Shown: piece after piece, positions 33,320 through 42,177 of the stretch
Position numbering within the stretch: the stretch's first letter is position 1
How the letters are laid out: each line of letters opens with the position of its first letter
Assembly (NCBI GenBank): GCA_030681135.1
Contig: JAUXXF010000021.1
Span: forward strand, 62,001 to 126,000
DNA: 64,000 nt
Source: Chlamydiales bacterium
GTDB lineage: Bacteria > Chlamydiota > Chlamydiia > Chlamydiales > SM23-39
Reading direction: 5' to 3'
Program-made: the position numbers and the translations under genes
The notes under the pieces: generated by a model
What the model was told of the DNA's origin: nothing
The model's database searches: none
Seen by the model: the letters and a program-made list of their open reading frames with translations, nothing else

Positions 33320-35203
33320 ATGGACAAGCGCTCAGTTTTATTTGTTTTATGCGTTACTTTAGCCTTTTTTGGCGTACACACATGGTTTGGAAATCAGCAA
33401 ACCGAAAAGGTCAAACTCCATGAAGAGCAAAGGCAAACTTCGATGCAAGAGCCAGCTCCCCAACTGATCGCTCAATCAACGAAATCTTTCAGCGCCCCTA
33501 AAAACGACCAGGAAGAATTTTACGTCCTCGAAAACGACCACCAGCAACTCGTCTTTTCCACGCGCGGAGGAGCTTTAGCTGAAATCAACCTACCCTTTGC
33601 TTCAAAAGATCATCCAGATAGCATCGTAAAAGAGATCGATATCGATCGTTTTATCCTGAAGCAATCTCCCATCAACGCCCACTTTCCTTTAAATCCCTAC
33701 CGCGCTTATGAAAATGGTCAGGTAGCCACAAAAAAAGAAGGAACGTTGGGAGGTTATTATCCACTTCTGCGAAGAACGCAGTTAAATAGCGACGGCACGA
33801 TAAAGCGCCGCATTGGACCTGAATTTTACGCATTGACTGTGGTTGGAGAAAATCCAGAAATTGCAAAGCTCCCTTATCGAGTCACCCGCTTTGAAAAAGA
33901 CTTGATTGAATTTAAAGCGTCGTTTGGCTCTACAGAGATCATCAAAACTTATCAGTTAAATGCCGATCGAAACGGTCCTTATTGCTTTGATTTCAGTCTC
34001 CAAATTCAGGGAGACGCAAGCGGCCTTTGGCTCTCTTCCGGTTTGCCTGATGTGGAATTAGTCGGAGGATCTTATAGCCCCCTTCTTAAAATCCAAACAA
34101 CCCAAGGCAAAAATTCCGAGATAGAAGAGCTCAGCTTGCCTAAAAAAGGACCTAATATTGTCACTACAGTCTTTCCTAACTGGATTAGCAATTCTAACGG
34201 CTTTTTAGGTCTTATTCTCGATCCTTTAAGTCCTATTGGTTCTGGCTACCAGGCACGCTTTGTCAACGGGAAAGAGGCCGTCACAAGACTATCTCTCATC
34301 GATGAAGCTTACAATCTTTATCCTCCAGAAAACTACACCGCCTATGCAACCTATCTTCCGCTGAAAACTGGCAACGCTTCTTTCCGGATTTTTGCAGGAC
34401 CATTTGACGAACAGCTCCTTAAGACATTGGACAATCTGTACGACAACCCGAAAACAAATTACAACCCAGACTATGTGTCTGCTCAAAGTATTCAAGGATG
34501 GTTTTCGTTTATTTCCCAGCCATTTACGAAATTCTTATCCTTGCTGATGCAGCTTTTCTACTCCATTACCCATTCTTGGGCTGCCTCTATCGTTCTTTTA
34601 ACGATCGCTTTGAGAGTCATGATGTATCCTCTGAATAATTGGTCGATCAAATCGAGCGTTCGCATGCAAGAGATCGCACCTAAAATCAAGGTCATTCAAG
34701 AGAAATACAAAAAAGATCCGAAAAAAGTGCAAATGGAAACAGTTGCCTTATATAAACAAGAAGGGATCAACCCTCTCATGGGCTGTCTTCCCCTCTTTCT
34801 CCAGATGCCTTTTTTGATTGGTATGTTTTATCTTTTAAAATCGAGCTTTCCTTTAAGGGGCGCTATGTTTATCCCTGGCTGGATTGATGACCTGGCCGCT
34901 CCCGACGTCTTGTTTAGCTGGGACACTCCCGTCTGGTTTTTTGGCAACCAGCTCCATTTGCTGCCTCTTTTAATGGCTGGGGTCATGTTCCTACAACAAA
35001 AAATGAGCAGCTCATGGCCAGATGATCCGAAGCAAGTGACCGATGCACAAAGACAACAGCGAACTATGGGCACAATCATGTCCCTCGTTTTTGCCTTTAT
35101 GTTCTACAATTTCCCTTCCGGTCTGAACATCTACTTTATGCTTTCAACGCTTCTCGGCATCTTGCAGCAATCCTGGATGACGAAACGCAGACAAAAGAAG
35201 TAA
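33320..35203 (+). CDS. yidC: membrane protein insertase YidC
   Basis: Inserts and folds inner-membrane proteins with or without SecYEG. The 627-residue protein has an N-terminal anchor (VLFVLCVTLAFFGVHTWFG), a large periplasmic beta domain (about 60-400) and the conserved five-helix core from HSWAASIVLLTIALRVMMYP, with the cytoplasmic hairpin IAPKIKVIQEKYKKDPKKVQ, KQEGINPLMGCLPLFLQMPF, and the final helix FYNFPSGLNIYFMLSTLLGI. The tail is short and basic. It is followed after four bases by dnaA, the CT251-CT250 order of Chlamydia trachomatis. Confidence 0.95.
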   Translation: MDKRSVLFVLCVTLAFFGVHTWFGNQQTEKVKLHEEQRQTSMQEPAPQLIAQSTKSFSAPKNDQEEFYVLENDHQQLVFSTRGGALAEINLPFASKDHPDSIVKEIDIDRFILKQSPINAHFPLNPYRAYENGQVATKKEGTLGGYYPLLRRTQLNSDGTIKRRIGPEFYALTVVGENPEIAKLPYRVTRFEKDLIEFKASFGSTEIIKTYQLNADRNGPYCFDFSLQIQGDASGLWLSSGLPDVELVGGSYSPLLKIQTTQGKNSEIEELSLPKKGPNIVTTVFPNWISNSNGFLGLILDPLSPIGSGYQARFVNGKEAVTRLSLIDEAYNLYPPENYTAYATYLPLKTGNASFRIFAGPFDEQLLKTLDNLYDNPKTNYNPDYVSAQSIQGWFSFISQPFTKFLSLLMQLFYSITHSWAASIVLLTIALRVMMYPLNNWSIKSSVRMQEIAPKIKVIQEKYKKDPKKVQMETVALYKQEGINPLMGCLPLFLQMPFLIGMFYLLKSSFPLRGAMFIPGWIDDLAAPDVLFSWDTPVWFFGNQLHLLPLLMAGVMFLQQKMSSSWPDDPKQVTDAQRQQRTMGTIMSLVFAFMFYNFPSGLNIYFMLSTLLGILQQSWMTKRRQKK

Positions 35204-35207
35204 GGCT

Positions 35208-36491
35208 ATGCTGGCATGGAATGAGTTTCTATCCCAGCTTGAACGAGAGCTTGGAGCTCATGTAGTAGATGAGTGGCTCAGACCTCTTCGCATTCTCCAA
35301 TTCGATGCCGCAAATCTCTATCTTGAGGCGGAGCATTCTTTTCAAATCCATTGGTTTGAAGAGCATATCCGCCCAAGACTAAAAAAAGAATTTCTCAACA
35401 ATAATTTAAGACCGATTACAGTCCATCTCAAAAGCGCCTCTCAGCAGCCTCCCAAAACGTCGCGCCCTCCTGCCCCCTCTTCCACTTATGCAATCAAACC
35501 TGACCCGCTCGAAAACGACTTCACGTTTGAACATTTTTTCTCTTCAGAAGACAACATCATCCCTTATCGGCTGTTAAAAGAGCTTCACTCCCCATCGCTT
35601 GCGCTCGGCACCTTCAATCCTCTTTTCCTCTACGGACCCAAGCACTCCGGAAAAACTCATCTTCTGATGGCTGCAGCTCACGCATTAAGCCCACACAAGC
35701 GAGTCTTTTTCGTCAGAGCAGAAACATTCACTGACCACGTCGTTCAAGCGATCCGTCTTGGTGCTATGCAGGCTTTTCGCCAAGCTTACCGTGACATCGA
35801 TGTCCTCATCGTAGATGACATACACATCTTTGCGAAAAAAAACGCCACCCAAGAAGAGTTCTTCCACACGTTCAATACCCTCCATACTCTGGGTCGCCAG
35901 ATTATCCTCAGCGCCAACACCGCCCCGACCTCTCTTCCTAACATCGAAGAGCGTCTTATCAGCCGTTTCGAGTGGGGGCTTTCAACTTCCATCAAACCTT
36001 TCACTGATCTAAAACAAATCCTTCAACGCAAAGCTCTCCTTTGGCGCCTCTCCGTCCACTCAGCTGTCTACGACTTCCTCATTGAAAACATCCCCTCAAG
36101 AGCCATTCAAGCTCTTCAAGCGCTCGCCCTTCGCTCCCACGAAACTCACATCGACCTTTCCTCCGCTCAAAAACTCCTCCAAGATTTTCTAGCCCGAGAA
36201 AAACAAGAAGCCGTTACCCCACAACAAATCATTCAATCCATCGCAAGCCACTTCGGCATCAAAGCAGAAGACCTCCTCGGAAAAGCCCAAACGAAAGAAT
36301 TCGCTCTCCCCAGACAAATCGCCATGTACGCATGCCGCCATCAACTCAACATGCCCTTCCAAGCCATCGGCAAGCTCTTCAACAGAGATCACTCCACAGT
36401 CATGGGCAGCGTCAAACAAATACAACAAGGAATCGATGAGAAAAGACAAGACCTCCTTCAAGCCTTGGGGCTCCGCCCCAAACCCCGCTAA
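35208..36491 (+). CDS. dnaA: DnaA-family replication initiator (CT250-like paralogue)
   Basis: The 427-residue AAA+ protein has a short domain I-II (1-100), Walker A GPKHSGKT (143-150; unusual Lys-His in place of the usual Gly-Leu), Walker B VLIVDDIHIF (199-208), SRFEWGL (box VII-like arginine) and a C-terminal DNA-binding domain with RQIAMYACRHQLNMPFQAIG and NRDHSTVMGSV. Chlamydiae carry two DnaA genes; the position after yidC marks this as the CT250 type. The last residues, LGLRPKPR, and the stop codon are encoded by a dispersed GC-rich palindromic repeat (36466-36515), so the repeat has reshaped the end of the gene. Confidence 0.92.
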   Translation: MLAWNEFLSQLERELGAHVVDEWLRPLRILQFDAANLYLEAEHSFQIHWFEEHIRPRLKKEFLNNNLRPITVHLKSASQQPPKTSRPPAPSSTYAIKPDPLENDFTFEHFFSSEDNIIPYRLLKELHSPSLALGTFNPLFLYGPKHSGKTHLLMAAAHALSPHKRVFFVRAETFTDHVVQAIRLGAMQAFRQAYRDIDVLIVDDIHIFAKKNATQEEFFHTFNTLHTLGRQIILSANTAPTSLPNIEERLISRFEWGLSTSIKPFTDLKQILQRKALLWRLSVHSAVYDFLIENIPSRAIQALQALALRSHETHIDLSSAQKLLQDFLAREKQEAVTPQQIIQSIASHFGIKAEDLLGKAQTKEFALPRQIAMYACRHQLNMPFQAIGKLFNRDHSTVMGSVKQIQQGIDEKRQDLLQALGLRPKPR

Positions 36492-36515
36492 AAGACTCCG
36501 TCCTTTAGAATCCTC
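36466..36515 (+). repeat. GC-rich double-hairpin repeat (family B), copy 1
   Basis: Unit: TGGGGCTCCGCCCCAAACCC then CGCTAAAAGACTCCGTCCTT then TAGAATCCT. Contains two small hairpins, GGGGC-TCC-GCCCC and AAAGAC-TCC-GTCCTT. It overlaps the last eight codons and stop of dnaA. Other copies: 37010-37059 (inverted) and the two arms at 49834-49985. Confidence 0.88.
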
Positions 36516-36533
36516 TTTGTTTTTTTCTTAAAT

Positions 36534-36572
36534 GAAAACACCTCTCTACGTAGGACGTAGAGAGGTGTTTTC
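36534..36572. terminator. strong bidirectional terminator
   Basis: Perfect 18-base arms (GAAAACACCTCTCTACGT and complement) with a three-base loop AGG; the TTTT/AAAA at the foot serves as T-run in both directions. Separates dnaA from the convergent small secreted-protein gene. Confidence 0.8.
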
Positions 36573-36612
36573 AAGAACAACAAAAAGAGAGCAGGAAAAT
36601 AGAATGCGCCCT

Positions 36613-36810
36613 CTAGTTTGAATCAAAACCTTTGTAAACGTCTAGCATATGTTCATACTGACTGTCTGTCATGGGAGTCCCGTCATCCCATGTGTGTTCT
36701 GTATTTACAGGAGAGTTGTTAGTTTCGTTTGCGTTATCCTTGGCGTCTTCTGCGTAAGCCATAGACCCGCACATAACAGCAAACAGAGTGCAATAAACAA
36801 AATTTTTCAT
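36613..36810 (-). CDS. 65-residue secreted protein, hypothetical
   Basis: From the ATG at 36810 (AAGGAA four bases upstream) the product has a signal peptide, MKNFVYCTLFAVMCGSMAYA, with a cleavage site after AYA, then a small acidic mature part (EDAKDNANETNNSPVNTEHT ... QYEHMLDVYKGFDSN). It would be exported to the periplasm. No known family. The gene lies between two inverted copies of repeat family B (36466-36515 and 37010-37059), about 594 bases apart, so the unit could have moved as a cassette, which is speculative. Confidence 0.65.
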   Translation of the reverse strand: MKNFVYCTLFAVMCGSMAYAEDAKDNANETNNSPVNTEHTWDDGTPMTDSQYEHMLDVYKGFDSN

Positions 36811-36951
36811 AACTTTCCTTGTTTCTTGTTTTAAGAAGACTAAATTGTACAATTAGTAGCTATTAATTCGCAAAAGTCAAAAAATATATTTAACAACAAG
36901 AGATGAGTTTTAACATTTGATCATGAAAAACAAAGAATAAAAATCTTAAGG

Positions 36952-37001
36952 TTCTTATTCACTCATCTTTGCGCCTTGTGCAGAGATGAGTGAATGAAGA
37001 A
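36952..37001. terminator. long hairpin beside repeat copy 2
   Basis: TTCTTATTCACTCATCT (from 36952) faces AGATGAGTGAATGAAGAA (to about 37001) with one bulge and a 14-base loop. It lies between the promoter side of the small secreted gene and the 3' end of slc1 and may terminate slc1 transcription on the minus strand. The surrounding 36811-37063 gap holds this and the repeat at 37010 and no gene. Confidence 0.5.
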
Positions 37002-37009
37002 ACACACAA

Positions 37010-37059
37010 AAGGATTCTAAAGGACGGAGTCCTTTAGCGGGGTTGGGGGCGGAGCCCCA
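37010..37059 (-). repeat. GC-rich double-hairpin repeat (family B), copy 2
   Basis: Inverted copy of 36466-36515 with a few differences (AAGGATTCTAAAGGACGGAG then TCCTTTAGCGGGGTTGGGGG then CGGAGCCCCA). It ends five bases before the slc1 stop codon. Confidence 0.88.
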
Positions 37060-37063
37060 TAGA

Positions 37064-37597
37064 TTAGATCTTAATGTATCGTTCGCCTGGCTTATCACCT
37101 GAGGAAGGCGGTGAGATAGACTGAGGAGCTCGAGCGCCACCTGGAGGTGTTGGGAACTGGAACGGTCCAGGATCTTCGCCGGCGAGGATTTTTGTAACAA
37201 TTTCTCTCCATTTTTCTACAGTCTCAACAAAGAGAGCTGCAAAGCGCGCTAATGCGTTGACAGCAGCGCCGAGGCCCATGTCAAGAACGCAATGCATCAA
37301 GATGAGCTCTTCTTTAGTGGCAACACCGATGCCGCCGCCAGCCATCTGACCACCGAGCATGGAACCTTCTAACAGCCTTTCGTAAAGCTTTAGACGGATT
37401 TTGTCATCTTTTGGAAGACCATCTAAAACGGGAGAATACAAATAAAGCCGATCAGAATTAGGCTCATATGTAATGTGCAAAGAAAATGTGTTATCAATCC
37501 CTAAAATGCACGTATTATTTTCATCAAAAGCAAGATTTTCTAAATTTAACTCTTTACCAAACTCTTTTAAATTAGCCTTGGCGTTCTCATAAGACAT
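37064..37597 (-). CDS. slc1: type III secretion chaperone Slc1 (CT043 family)
   Basis: Class I (CesT/SycE-fold) chaperone that in Chlamydia trachomatis binds Tarp and other early effectors. Strongly recognisable segments are LAFDENNTCILGIDNTFSLH, LLEGSMLGGQMAGGGIGVAT and KEELILMHCVLDM. The 177-residue length includes a C-terminal Pro/Gly-rich tail (PTPPGGARAPQSISPPSSGD) that varies among Chlamydiae. It is divergent from glgX as CT043 is from CT042. Its presence shows that the organism has a type III secretion system with effectors of the early-phase class. Confidence 0.93.
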   Translation of the reverse strand: MSYENAKANLKEFGKELNLENLAFDENNTCILGIDNTFSLHITYEPNSDRLYLYSPVLDGLPKDDKIRLKLYERLLEGSMLGGQMAGGGIGVATKEELILMHCVLDMGLGAAVNALARFAALFVETVEKWREIVTKILAGEDPGPFQFPTPPGGARAPQSISPPSSGDKPGERYIKI

Positions 37598-37792
37598 CGA
37601 TTCCTCCTAACTATTTTCATCTCAAAAATACTAAAAAAACACAAACCTATATAAATCTTTGCACATATGCATGCAAGAAAAAAATATTATCCCTATGAGC
37701 TCACCAAAAACCATCAAGTCGATGATCCTTACAAGCCACTTTTTACCTCAGGGACCCAATGATATTTTAATCATAATTTACCTTAATATCAA

Positions 37793-37804
37793 CAACAATT
37801 GTTG
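37793..37804. promoter_or_regulatory. palindrome in slc1-glgX divergent region
   Basis: CAACAATTGTTG is a perfect 12-base palindrome about 50 bases before the glgX ATG. The 257-base gap also has TTGCACATATGCATGCAA near 37657. Either could be an operator; no promoter match is firm. Confidence 0.3.
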
Positions 37805-37854
37805 AAATAAACCGATAATTTGATATCTAGAAAGAAAAAAGCATAATTTTTTCT

Positions 37855-39828
37855 ATGAAAGAAAATAGAGTTATTTCAGATGGAAAAGCCTTGCCCTTAG
37901 GTCTTTCCATCCAAGAAGGCAAGCACAACTTCTCCATTTTCGCAGAACATGCGGAAAAAGTGCTACTAGGGCTGTTTCATCCAAACGGAGGCCCTCTCAT
38001 TGAAGAATATCCTTTACGCCGAACAGGGCCTATCTGGCATATTGCTGTGGAAGGAATCGACCCTTTAGCCACGTATGCTTTTCGTGCAAAAGGTCCTCAT
38101 GATAAGAGCAAGCTCTACGATGAGACAAAATGGCTTGCAGACCCTTATGCAAAAAGCATCGAATCTCCTACAGTGTGGAATAAAACTGCAACCAAAGAAC
38201 CTTACGTGCGCGCTTTCTTGGCAGCCCAAAGCGCCCCCTTTGATTGGCAAGATGTTAAAGCGCCCCTTATTCCAGATGAAGAGCTTATCATTTATGAAAT
38301 GCATGTACGAGGGTTTACGCAGCACCCTTCGAGCGGCGTTTCTCAACCCGGCACATTTTTAGGACTGATAGAGAAAATTCCTTATCTGAAACAATTAGGA
38401 ATCAATGCCATTGAGCTCATGCCTCTTTTTGAGTTCGATGAGACCCATTGTAAAAACCTTCATCCCAAAACAGCTCAAAGGCTTCCCAATTACTGGGGCT
38501 ATAATTCACTCCATTTTTTCGTTCCGATGAGACGATTTGCCACAAACGACCCTTGCGTAGAGTTTAAAACCATGGTTCGAGAATTACACCGCCATGGGAT
38601 ACTCGTTTTTCTAGATGTTGTCTACAATCATACAGGAGAAGGAAGCGAAAAAGACTACTATGTCCACTTTAGAGGTCTTGATAACTCTGTCTATTATCAG
38701 GTACTCGAAAACGGAGCCTATCGAGATGACACAGGCTGCGGACATAATGTAAATGCGAATCACCCTCAAGTCCAAACGTTCATTATGGATTCTCTTCGCT
38801 ACTGGGCGCAAGAGATGCGCGTCGATGGCTTTCGCTTTGATCTATGCGCCGCTCTGATCAGAAATACGGATGGAAAGCCCATGGAACACTCCCCCTTGAT
38901 CGATGCGATCACCAAAGACCCTATCTTATCAAAAAAACGACTTATCGCTGAAGCTTGGGACGCCTCAGGCCTTTATCTACTAGGAGAGTTTGCTAAACGG
39001 AAGACTTGGCGCGAATGGAATGGAAAATACCGAGATCACGTACGTTGCTTTATCAAAGGAACTGATGGCTCAGCCGGCTTATTTGCTGACGCCCTATGCG
39101 GAAGCGAAAGCATTTATGGAGCTTCACACACGCCCCTTTCAAGCATCAATTTCATCACTTCCCACGATGGCTATAGCCTCAGAGATCTCGTTTCTTACAA
39201 CCAAAAACACAACTTGGAAAATGGAGAACACAACCGAGATGGTTGTAGTCATAATGATAGTTGGAATTGTGGTGTCGAAGGAGCTAGCGATCAACTAGAG
39301 ATCCAAGAGCTCAGAGAAAAACAGATGCGCAATTTTTTTCTGGCTCTATTCCTTTCCCAAGGACTTCCCATGCTTCTTATGGGCGATGAGTATGGACACA
39401 CGAGAAACGGAAACAATAACCCTTACGTCCAAGACAACGAAATTAACTGGTTTATTTGGGAAAAGTCTCGGGAAGATCTGTTAAGTTTTCTCTCAGCTTT
39501 GATCATCTTTCGAAAAAAACACCGCTGTTTTCATAGAGAAAAATTTCTACAAGATAAAGACATCACTTGGCATGGCCATAAACCTCATGAGCCCGATTGG
39601 AACAAATCTTCCCGTTTTATCGCCTACACCATTGATCAATTTTATGTCGCATTCAATGCCCATTACCACAGCGCATCCGTTGAACTGCCTCCCGGTTCAT
39701 GGAGATGTGTTATCGATACACAACTTTCTTGGTCAAAGCAACCCTTAGTTCAAAAAATACACCCCCAAACTCCTCAGCATCTGATCATGCAACCCCACTC
39801 GGCTGTGCTGCTGGAGAATTTTCATTGA
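37855..39828 (+). CDS. glgX: glycogen debranching enzyme GlgX (GH13)
   Basis: Isoamylase-type enzyme that hydrolyses alpha-1,6 branches of phosphorylase-limit glycogen. The 657 residues have an N-terminal CBM48-like domain, then the GH13 barrel with IYEMHVRGFT, NYWGYNSLHFFVP, DVVYNHTGEG, VDGFRFDLCAAL (nucleophile Asp near 328), LIAEAWDASG (acid Glu near 365) and NFITSHDGYSLRDLV (His-Asp near 437). All catalytic residues are present. It corresponds to CT042, next to Slc1. A terminator-like hairpin follows at 39864. Confidence 0.95.
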   Translation: MKENRVISDGKALPLGLSIQEGKHNFSIFAEHAEKVLLGLFHPNGGPLIEEYPLRRTGPIWHIAVEGIDPLATYAFRAKGPHDKSKLYDETKWLADPYAKSIESPTVWNKTATKEPYVRAFLAAQSAPFDWQDVKAPLIPDEELIIYEMHVRGFTQHPSSGVSQPGTFLGLIEKIPYLKQLGINAIELMPLFEFDETHCKNLHPKTAQRLPNYWGYNSLHFFVPMRRFATNDPCVEFKTMVRELHRHGILVFLDVVYNHTGEGSEKDYYVHFRGLDNSVYYQVLENGAYRDDTGCGHNVNANHPQVQTFIMDSLRYWAQEMRVDGFRFDLCAALIRNTDGKPMEHSPLIDAITKDPILSKKRLIAEAWDASGLYLLGEFAKRKTWREWNGKYRDHVRCFIKGTDGSAGLFADALCGSESIYGASHTPLSSINFITSHDGYSLRDLVSYNQKHNLENGEHNRDGCSHNDSWNCGVEGASDQLEIQELREKQMRNFFLALFLSQGLPMLLMGDEYGHTRNGNNNPYVQDNEINWFIWEKSREDLLSFLSALIIFRKKHRCFHREKFLQDKDITWHGHKPHEPDWNKSSRFIAYTIDQFYVAFNAHYHSASVELPPGSWRCVIDTQLSWSKQPLVQKIHPQTPQHLIMQPHSAVLLENFH

Positions 39829-39863
39829 TAAGAATAAAAATCATTTGTTATTTTAGATGTTAG

Positions 39864-39883
39864 ACCTCTTTCCATTAAGAGGT
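39864..39883 (+). terminator. hairpin after glgX
   Basis: ACCTCTT-N6-AAGAGGT followed by ATTTTGT, located between glgX and the lipoprotein gene at 39903. Confidence 0.5.
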
Positions 39884-39902
39884 ATTTTGTCTGGGAGGAC
39901 AT

Positions 39903-40556
39903 ATGCGCAACGTTTTGCCTTTATCTGTATTTTTTGCCACCTCTTTACTTGTCAGCAGTTGCTGCAATCATTGTAATCAAGAAATGACCCGTTATCACGA
40001 AGATGGCAGAGCAAAACCCGCAGTGGCTATTGCTTCTATGATTGACACCACCTCTTTCGAATTGCCTTGGAGCCTTTCTGAAGAGCTCACAACGTTAGTG
40101 ACGAAGCGGGTTGCTGATACGAAAACAATTTTTGTTCAATCCATCGAAGATTTCGCTCCAAATCAAAACCCCTTTTCACAAGACCTTTCTTGGGTAAAGC
40201 ATGAATTTGCAGGCCAGGAATTTGTCGTATTTATGGAACTCGTTCAACACGAGCTCGTCCCTGCTACGAAAGGAAAAAAGAAACCCTCCGCTATTCAAGA
40301 AACAGCCAATAACTTGAACATGGCGGTCCGCGTACGAGTTCTTGATCTGAGAGGAAAAACACCGAAAATCGTTTTACAGGAGATGGTGAAAGAATCTTAC
40401 TACATCCCAAGATCCCTTCTGCCTACCGATTACCAACGAACGATGTGGGGCTCAGAAGAATATCGAAGCTCTCCTATGGGAATTGCTCATGCACAGCTAG
40501 CTCAGGAAATTTCTTCTCGCCTGAATGATTATATCTTATTGGCAAAAAGTCGATGA
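39903..40556 (+). CDS. lipoprotein, CT253-like
   Basis: A 217-residue lipoprotein: signal MRNVLPLSVFFATSLLVSSC, with the lipobox LVSSC and lipidation expected at Cys 20, followed by a Cys-rich start (CNHCNQE). The mature domain (AVAIASMIDTTSFELPWSLS, then KHEFAGQEFVVFMELVQHEL) resembles the chlamydial CT253 family, a periplasm-facing lipoprotein of unknown role. A strong ribosome site (GGGAGGA) precedes the ATG. It is the first gene of the overlapping operon that continues to 45980; the following gene overlaps by four bases, as CT253-CT254 do. Confidence 0.8.
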   Translation: MRNVLPLSVFFATSLLVSSCCNHCNQEMTRYHEDGRAKPAVAIASMIDTTSFELPWSLSEELTTLVTKRVADTKTIFVQSIEDFAPNQNPFSQDLSWVKHEFAGQEFVVFMELVQHELVPATKGKKKPSAIQETANNLNMAVRVRVLDLRGKTPKIVLQEMVKESYYIPRSLLPTDYQRTMWGSEEYRSSPMGIAHAQLAQEISSRLNDYILLAKSR

Positions 40557-41434
40557 CTGACCTCGTAAAAGAATTGTGGGAAACTGTTTTTCTCGCAGCT
40601 CTGGCGTATATCGTCCTATGGATAGCATGGCAAAAGCAATTCTTCCATAGGACGCTCAGAGATGTTGTTACAGCTCCAATAAACCTCTCCCACGTTCTGA
40701 CAGTATTTGCCATTTATTTTGGCAGCGTCTTTTTTTTCATTGTTCCCTTGCAAAAGCTCTGCGGAGCTCTTTTTCAATGGCTGCACATCCCTTCCTCCAC
40801 CCTTCACTTTTCAGTAGCAGTCCATTTTTCTCTTTCTCTTCTGATCGCCTGTCTATTGGCTCTTTTTTTTTTCATGCTTCAACCAGAGACTCGAAAGATC
40901 ATTTGGCGCCGATTTCCTCAAGACAGCTCCTACAAACAAGATCTCTTGATTGCACTTTTGGCCTGGCCCATCTCTTACCCCGTTCTCTTGTGTGTGAGCC
41001 AAGTTCTTGATCTACTCACCTATCTCTTGTTTCATGTAAGAGAGTTGCCAGATCAAACAGCCGTCCATTTTCTTAAAATGACAATAGACCAACCTGTTTC
41101 CTTTCTACTCAACATGATCACCATCGTTTTTATGGCTCCTTTCATTGAAGAAATCATATTTAGAGGTTTTTTACAGACATACATTCGTAAATTTTTTCGA
41201 CCTGCAGGGGCCATTGCTCTCTCCTCCTTTTGTTTTGCGTGCTTTCATTTTAGCCCTGAACAAGGACTAGGCAATATTCCTCTCATTGGCTCTTTATGGG
41301 CCTTTGCGCTATTTTTAGGATTTGTGTATGAACGTCAGGGCTCTTTACTAAGTCCTATTTGCCTTCATGCAACGTTCAATGCGCTCAGCGTGCTCAACGT
41401 ATATTTTTTCTGTAAGCAAACGCAATGCTTTTAA
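40553..41434 (+). CDS. CPBP-family intramembrane metalloprotease (CAAX protease-like, CT254-like)
   Basis: Polytopic membrane protein of 293 residues with about eight helices. The CPBP (Rce1-like) motifs are complete: EEIIFRGFLQTY (EExxxR, near residue 202), FACFHF (FxxxH) and LSPICLHATFNAL (HxxxN). These residues form the active site of glutamate-type intramembrane proteases that cut near the membrane; bacterial roles include bacteriocin self-immunity and processing. It overlaps the CT253-like gene by four bases and the PP2C gene by ten. A shared role with the CT253-like lipoprotein is inference from this conserved pairing. Confidence 0.85.
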   Translation: MTDLVKELWETVFLAALAYIVLWIAWQKQFFHRTLRDVVTAPINLSHVLTVFAIYFGSVFFFIVPLQKLCGALFQWLHIPSSTLHFSVAVHFSLSLLIACLLALFFFMLQPETRKIIWRRFPQDSSYKQDLLIALLAWPISYPVLLCVSQVLDLLTYLLFHVRELPDQTAVHFLKMTIDQPVSFLLNMITIVFMAPFIEEIIFRGFLQTYIRKFFRPAGAIALSSFCFACFHFSPEQGLGNIPLIGSLWAFALFLGFVYERQGSLLSPICLHATFNALSVLNVYFFCKQTQCF

Positions 41435-42177
41435 CATTTCAATTCTATGGACTATCTGATATCGGCCCAGTAAGACCCAATAATGAAGATGCTTGGGTAG
41501 CAAAGCCTGATATCGGTCTTTTTGCTCTAGCCGATGGAATGGGAGGCCATTCAGCAGGTGAAGTGGCGGCCAAAGAAACGATCGAACGTTTTTGTCAAAT
41601 GTTTACCCAACATCTCTTAAGCCAGCCAAAACAAATCTCTCCTGATCATCTTCTTCATACAATGCACGCATCCATTGAATTTGCTAATCAATGGGTCTAT
41701 CGAATGAGTAAACAAAAAAAAGAATACGATGGGATGGGAACCACTTTATGCTGCCTCTATTGGACACATGAAACCATTGTCTACGCCCATGTAGGAGATA
41801 GCCGAATTTATCTCTATAGAGACAAAAAACTACGCCTCTTAACGAAAGATCACTCTCTCTTCACAAAATGGATGGATCTAGGCAAAAAAGCTGAAGAATG
41901 CAAGACCCCTTATCCTTATAAACATGTCATTACCCGGGCTATCGGTACTCACCCTAAATCCGATCCGGAAGTCGTTATCAGCGACTTTGAACCTAACGAT
42001 CTCTTTTTGCTATGTACTGATGGGCTAAGCGATTTCGTCTCTCTCCAAGAGATGCAAGAGATTCTGAATCAAACCCCTTGCTTAGAACAGGCAGCTGAGC
42101 GCCTAATTCAACAATCGAAACTTAAAGGCAGTTCTGATAACATGACGGTCCTGATGATACAAAATCTAGCAAGATGA
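41425..42177 (+). CDS. PP2C-family Ser/Thr protein phosphatase (CT259-like)
   Basis: Metal-dependent phosphatase that reverses Hanks-type kinase phosphorylation. The 250 residues have the canonical PP2C motifs: YGLSDIGPVRPNNEDAW, FALADGMGGHSAGEVAA, GMGTTLCCLYW, YAHVGDSRIYLYR, LTKDHSLFTKWMDLG, HVITRAIGTHP, LFLLCTDGLSDFVS and SSDNMTVLMIQ, with all metal-binding Asp residues. It corresponds to CT259 (Cpp1). It overlaps the cysteine desulfurase gene by four bases, as in C. trachomatis where CT258-CT259 are adjacent. The kinase-like gene at 45159 is in the same operon, which may be relevant. Confidence 0.93.
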   Translation: MLLTFQFYGLSDIGPVRPNNEDAWVAKPDIGLFALADGMGGHSAGEVAAKETIERFCQMFTQHLLSQPKQISPDHLLHTMHASIEFANQWVYRMSKQKKEYDGMGTTLCCLYWTHETIVYAHVGDSRIYLYRDKKLRLLTKDHSLFTKWMDLGKKAEECKTPYPYKHVITRAIGTHPKSDPEVVISDFEPNDLFLLCTDGLSDFVSLQEMQEILNQTPCLEQAAERLIQQSKLKGSSDNMTVLMIQNLAR

